A stretch of 64,000 bases of DNA from Euhalothece natronophila Z-M001 (GTDB taxonomy: Bacteria; Cyanobacteriota; Cyanobacteriia; Cyanobacteriales; Rubidibacteraceae): NCBI RefSeq assembly GCF_007904085.1, contig NZ_CP042326.1, positions 1,984,001-2,048,000 on the forward strand. Direction: 5' to 3'. Each line of letters opens with the position of its first letter. The stretch's first letter is position 1. The notes under the pieces were generated by a model. That model made no database searches and was not told the origin of the DNA. It was given only the letters and a program-made list of their open reading frames with translations. Shown piece after piece: positions 60,849 to 64,000 of the stretch. Position numbers and translations under genes: made by a program.

Positions 60849-61586
60849 ATGAGCGTAGAATTAGCCACAATGTTAAAAGAGGGGACAAAGAAGTCCCACA
60901 CAATGGCAGAAAATGTTGGGTTTGTCAAGTGTTTCTTGAAAGGAGTAGTCGAAAAGAACTCCTATCGCAACTTAGTTGCCAATCTCTACTTTGTCTATTC
61001 GGCAATGGAAGAGGAAATGGCAAAACACACCAACCATCCCATTGTTTCTAAAATTTACTTCCCTGAATTAAACCGTAAAGAAAGCCTAGAGGAAGATTTA
61101 CAATACTACTTTGGCAACAACTGGCAAGAAACCGTTACCCCTTCTCCCGCTGGAGAAAAATATATTCAGCGCATTCGGGAAGTGTCTGAACAATCCCCAG
61201 AATTATTAGTAGCGCATTCTTATACCCGTTATTTAGGGGACTTGTCTGGGGGACAAATTCTTAAAGGAATTGCCCAGCGAGCCATGAATTTAGAAGACGG
61301 TGAAGGAACTTCCTTCTATGAGTTTGATGCGATTTCTGATGAGAAAGCATTTAAGGATAAATATCGGACAGCCTTAAATAATTTACCCATTGAACAAGAA
61401 ACCGCAGATCGCATTGTGGATGAAGCCAATGATGCTTTTGGCTTAAATATGAAGCTGTTTAAGGAACTAGAAGGGAACTTAATCAAAGGTATTGGGGTTA
61501 TGCTATTTAATAGCCTCACTCGTCGCAATCGTTCCGGTAAAAACAAAACTAATGAAGGATTTGCCACTGCCGAGTCAACGAATTAG
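60849..61586 (+). CDS. ho1: Heme oxygenase (biliverdin-forming)
   Basis: The 245-residue enzyme opens heme to biliverdin for phycobilin synthesis. The proximal His is 17 in LKEGTKKSHTMAENVGFVKC. The distal helix reads YTRYLGDLSGGQILKGIAQR (about 131-150) with the GDLSGG glycines. It is the standard cyanobacterial length. The gap upstream (60690-60848) has no clear structure. Confidence 0.96.
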   Translation: MSVELATMLKEGTKKSHTMAENVGFVKCFLKGVVEKNSYRNLVANLYFVYSAMEEEMAKHTNHPIVSKIYFPELNRKESLEEDLQYYFGNNWQETVTPSPAGEKYIQRIREVSEQSPELLVAHSYTRYLGDLSGGQILKGIAQRAMNLEDGEGTSFYEFDAISDEKAFKDKYRTALNNLPIEQETADRIVDEANDAFGLNMKLFKELEGNLIKGIGVMLFNSLTRRNRSGKNKTNEGFATAESTN

Positions 61587-61619
61587 GGTTTGATTCTGGT
61601 ATAGCGAATGCTGATTAAG

Positions 61620-61667
61620 ACAACCCAGTTGGTAGGGTGACATTGGTTATCTTACGGACTGGGTTGT
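61620..61667 (+). terminator. Hairpin between ho1 and the GTPase gene
   Basis: ACAACCCAGT (61620-61629) pairs perfectly with ACTGGGTTGT (61658-61667), with a 28-base loop. It lies 34 bp after the ho1 stop. No strong T-run follows, so it is a weak terminator or a processing site. Confidence 0.5.
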
Positions 61668-61687
61668 TGTAATTACGGGCTTAAGAA

Positions 61688-63598
61688 ATGATACAGTTAA
61701 AACCTTGGCAATGGCTGGTTTTGGGAGCGCCTTTCCTCTCAATTATTTTATTTATTTTAATTGCGGCAGGATTACAAATTCATGCTTGGGGCATTAGTTG
61801 GATTTGGGGCATATTTATCCTAATCTTTCTGGGTTGGCGTTGGCTATTGGCAAAATGGACAAAGCCAGTTTTTGAGGAAGAACTAGAAGCAATTACCTCT
61901 GAGGTAAATCAGGAATTAGAAGCGAGTGCAGAAGAAGACATCTCTGACGATGAGACTCTCAATCAGCAAGTAGAAGAGATTTTAGACAAAATTTTAACTC
62001 AGGCTCAAAATGATCCACCGATTTGGGAAGATTGGCAATTATTTTGGGAACGCTGTCAAGAAGTAGTTAGCGCGATCGCGCTCATTTATAATCCTGACAC
62101 CAAATATCCCCTACTCAATATTTATATTCCCCAAGTTTATAGCTTAATTCGGGGAACTGTAGATGATGTGGATGAGTGGATACAAAAACTGTCTCCTGTT
62201 CTCAATCAGGTAACAGTGGGGCAAGCCTATCGTGCTTATGAAGTATATCAAAAAGTGCAACCTTCGGCTAAAACTGCTCTAAAAGTATGGAGTTTGGCAC
62301 AATGGGTGATTAATCCTGTGGCAGCAGCAGCAAAACAAGTGAGTAAAAAATCTAATCAACAAGCTAATCAACAATTAATCGGTAATTTATCTAAAATCTT
62401 ACGGCAAGTGGCTCTGAGACAGCTAGCTAAACGAGCAATTGCGCTTTATCGGGGCAAAAAAGTAGCAACCCCTTCTCTAGTAGAACAACCGAAACCATCG
62501 GAGTTTCCTGAAGCTAAAACCGAAACCATTCAAGCAATTCTTGAACAAGCTGAACCGCAAGCAGAAGTAGAACAAAAGCCCGTTAATCTTCTACTGGTGG
62601 GGCGCACAGGAGGCGGAAAAAGTAGTGTCATTAATACCTTATTTCAGTCCCATCAAGCTGCTGTGGATGTTTTACCGAGTACTGATGAAATTATCAATTA
62701 TCACTGGGAAAGTATTACTGGCGATGCGTTAACTCTTTGGGATACTCCCGGCTATGAACAGGTAAGTGGAGGAAATTTAAGAGATTTAGTGTTAGATTAT
62801 GCCAGCACTGCCGATTTATTGTTATTAGTTACTCCTGCCACTGATCCCGCTTTGGCAATGGATTCGGAGTTTTTAGCAGATTTGCAAACGGTAGTTAGTG
62901 ATTTACCAACGATTGCCGTAGTTACCCAAGTAGATCGCCTACGCCCGATTAGAGAATGGAATCCTCCCTATGATTGGGAAAATGGTACGCAACCGAAAGA
63001 AAAAAGTATTCGAGAGGCAACTGCTTATCGACAGGAAGAATTAGGAAAATTTTGCCAACAGGTATTTCCGTTAGTGACGTGGGAACAAGATAGTAACCGT
63101 CAGCCTTGGAATGAGCAACAATTATCTCAAGCCCTTGTTAATACCATTTCCCCTGCTAAGGAGTTACGCTTAGCGAGATTTTTGCGCGATCGCGAAACCC
63201 GAAGTGTGGCGGCTGCCAAAATTATTGATCGCTATACGAAACAGATGACTACGACTCAGGGCTTAACTAATTTGGTAAAAACTCCTATTTTGGAGTATCT
63301 TTCTACCTTTTCTACGGGTTCCCCCATGTTAGGAAAACTACTGATGGAGCAAATTCCTGTGGAACAATTGCCCCTTGTTGTGGGTAAATTACAAATGGCA
63401 TATGATCTATTTAATCTTTTAAGCGATGATAGAAATGGTCAAGAATTTGATCTGCGATCGCTGTGGTCATTATTATTAAATAATTCCGCATCCCCAGAAA
63501 AAAATGCTTTTGCCTTTGGTCATGCTTTAGTTACCTATTGGACACAAGGTTTAAGTATCAGTCAACTACGGGAAAAATTTGAAGAATATCTAGACTAA
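61688..63598 (+). CDS. Membrane-anchored GTPase (Era/YcjX-like)
   Basis: The 636-residue protein has two N-terminal transmembrane helices (about 10-30, 35-55), an acidic stretch (60-100), helical parts and a GTPase domain: G1 LLVGRTGGGKSSVINTLF (about 301-318), G3 WDTPGYEQ (about 350-357), G4 TQVDRLRP (about 415-422). The last 130 residues are helical. The family acts at membranes of cyanobacteria and plastids but has no defined role. Confidence 0.85.
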   Translation: MIQLKPWQWLVLGAPFLSIILFILIAAGLQIHAWGISWIWGIFILIFLGWRWLLAKWTKPVFEEELEAITSEVNQELEASAEEDISDDETLNQQVEEILDKILTQAQNDPPIWEDWQLFWERCQEVVSAIALIYNPDTKYPLLNIYIPQVYSLIRGTVDDVDEWIQKLSPVLNQVTVGQAYRAYEVYQKVQPSAKTALKVWSLAQWVINPVAAAAKQVSKKSNQQANQQLIGNLSKILRQVALRQLAKRAIALYRGKKVATPSLVEQPKPSEFPEAKTETIQAILEQAEPQAEVEQKPVNLLLVGRTGGGKSSVINTLFQSHQAAVDVLPSTDEIINYHWESITGDALTLWDTPGYEQVSGGNLRDLVLDYASTADLLLLVTPATDPALAMDSEFLADLQTVVSDLPTIAVVTQVDRLRPIREWNPPYDWENGTQPKEKSIREATAYRQEELGKFCQQVFPLVTWEQDSNRQPWNEQQLSQALVNTISPAKELRLARFLRDRETRSVAAAKIIDRYTKQMTTTQGLTNLVKTPILEYLSTFSTGSPMLGKLLMEQIPVEQLPLVVGKLQMAYDLFNLLSDDRNGQEFDLRSLWSLLLNNSASPEKNAFAFGHALVTYWTQGLSISQLREKFEEYLD

Positions 63599-63685
63599 TC
63601 TAAGGAATCATCTTAAGTCTTGGTCAGGTAAGTTAAGATAGGTTTACAGAAAACCAGTGAAATAGCCCTTTTTTGTCATAATAAG

Positions 63686-64000
63686 ATGAACGCACCAATT
63701 CGAGGAATGCAAGCACCCTATTATGGAGGTGGTAATATGCGTACTCCGCCTCCAGACTTACCCTCTTTGCTTTTAAATGAACGCATCATTTATTTAGGTT
63801 TACCTCTGGTTTCTCCAGATGAGTATAAAGAACAAATTGGGCTTGATGTTACAGAACTAATTATTGCTCAACTGTTGTACTTACAGTTTGAAGATCGCGA
63901 AAAGCCAATTTACATGTACATCAACTCCACAGGAACATCTTGGTATGGTGGAGAAGCTATTGGTTTTGAAACGGAAGCCTTTGCTATTTGCGATACCATC
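63686..64000 (+). CDS. clpR: ClpR-type subunit of the Clp protease (partial)
   Basis: The gene starts at ATG 63686 and runs off the window; 105 residues are visible. MNAPIRGMQAPYYGG is followed by the Clp core: LPSLLLNERIIYLGLPLVSP, LIIAQLLYLQFEDREKPIYM and YINSTGTSWYGGEAIGFETE. The INSTGT loop with a WYGGEA extension is the ClpR hallmark; ClpP has INSPGG. The catalytic Ser and His lie beyond the end. ClpR lacks activity and forms the mixed ClpP3/R core essential in cyanobacteria, which uses ClpC and adaptors such as NblA. Confidence 0.8.
   Translation, partial: MNAPIRGMQAPYYGGGNMRTPPPDLPSLLLNERIIYLGLPLVSPDEYKEQIGLDVTELIIAQLLYLQFEDREKPIYMYINSTGTSWYGGEAIGFETEAFAICDTI

Overview
The window is a piece of a cyanobacterial chromosome. 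Evidence: cytochrome b6 and subunit IV (petB-petD), carboxysome shell proteins CcmK3/CcmK4, phycobilisome degradation protein NblA and an NblB-like HEAT protein, Mg-chelatase ChlI, a biliverdin-forming heme oxygenase, a ClpR-type Clp subunit, and dozens of HIP1 octamers (GCGATCGC) spread through the native genes. The genus cannot be fixed from the sequence alone. Genes are short-spaced, on both strands, mostly in one- to two-gene units, as is usual for this phylum.

Layout. 1-7.4 kb: end of a zinc alcohol dehydrogenase, a lipoprotein class II-type cytochrome c behind a Fur-box-like promoter, a Crp/Fnr regulator, a decayed small gene, petBD, a 107-bp MITE, chrA, a TnpB element and a TPR protein. 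7.4-16 kb: an internally deleted derivative of the same TnpB element, ABC ATPase, map/fmt, HigBA, ccmK3-ccmK4, an HTH/GrpE-like protein, a small membrane ORF, nblA, a stress protein, a DHH phosphoesterase and an HNH nuclease. 16-24 kb: a second TnpB element, UspA, acyltransferase, an orphan C5 cytosine methyltransferase, dxr, a beta-helix surface protein and a VOC protein. 24-30 kb: eno, nblB-like, chlI, larE, a GT39 protein and a phosphoribosyltransferase. 30.2-33.5 kb: the 3' remnant of mgtE, into whose last codons an ISAzo13-family element, an IS701-family element and a second copy of the MITE have inserted. 33.5-44 kb: phosphoribosyltransferase, cimA, DHNA-CoA-type thioesterase, SPOR protein, a Cys-rich small protein, thrS, dusA and comEC. 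44-53 kb: lipoprotein, transposase fragment, DUF442 protein, zur divergent from purS-purQ across a GTA-N8-TAC dyad, methyltransferase, pyrR, DUF2062 protein, epimerase, MazEF and groES-groEL with a perfect CIRCE. 53-64 kb: 2Fe-2S protein, NarL-type regulator, O-antigen-ligase-like protein, YaaW protein, aldo/keto reductase, DUF4230 protein, cobO, GST, radC, TMEM14 protein, heme oxygenase, a membrane GTPase and the start of clpR.

The most informative structure is in the mobile DNA. Two TnpB elements (about 1.57 and 1.54 kb) share their ends and each carry a divergent small ribbon-helix-helix gene that is broken by the same +1 frame change; a 267-bp derivative retains only the ends. The mgtE site shows a datable order of insertion (IS701 after ISAzo13). 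The MITE supplies a TAG stop codon in both places where it sits. A three-copy repeat family has a conserved head and a heptamer tail of variable length. No CRISPR array, tRNA or rRNA was seen. All coordinates of protein genes include the stop codon.
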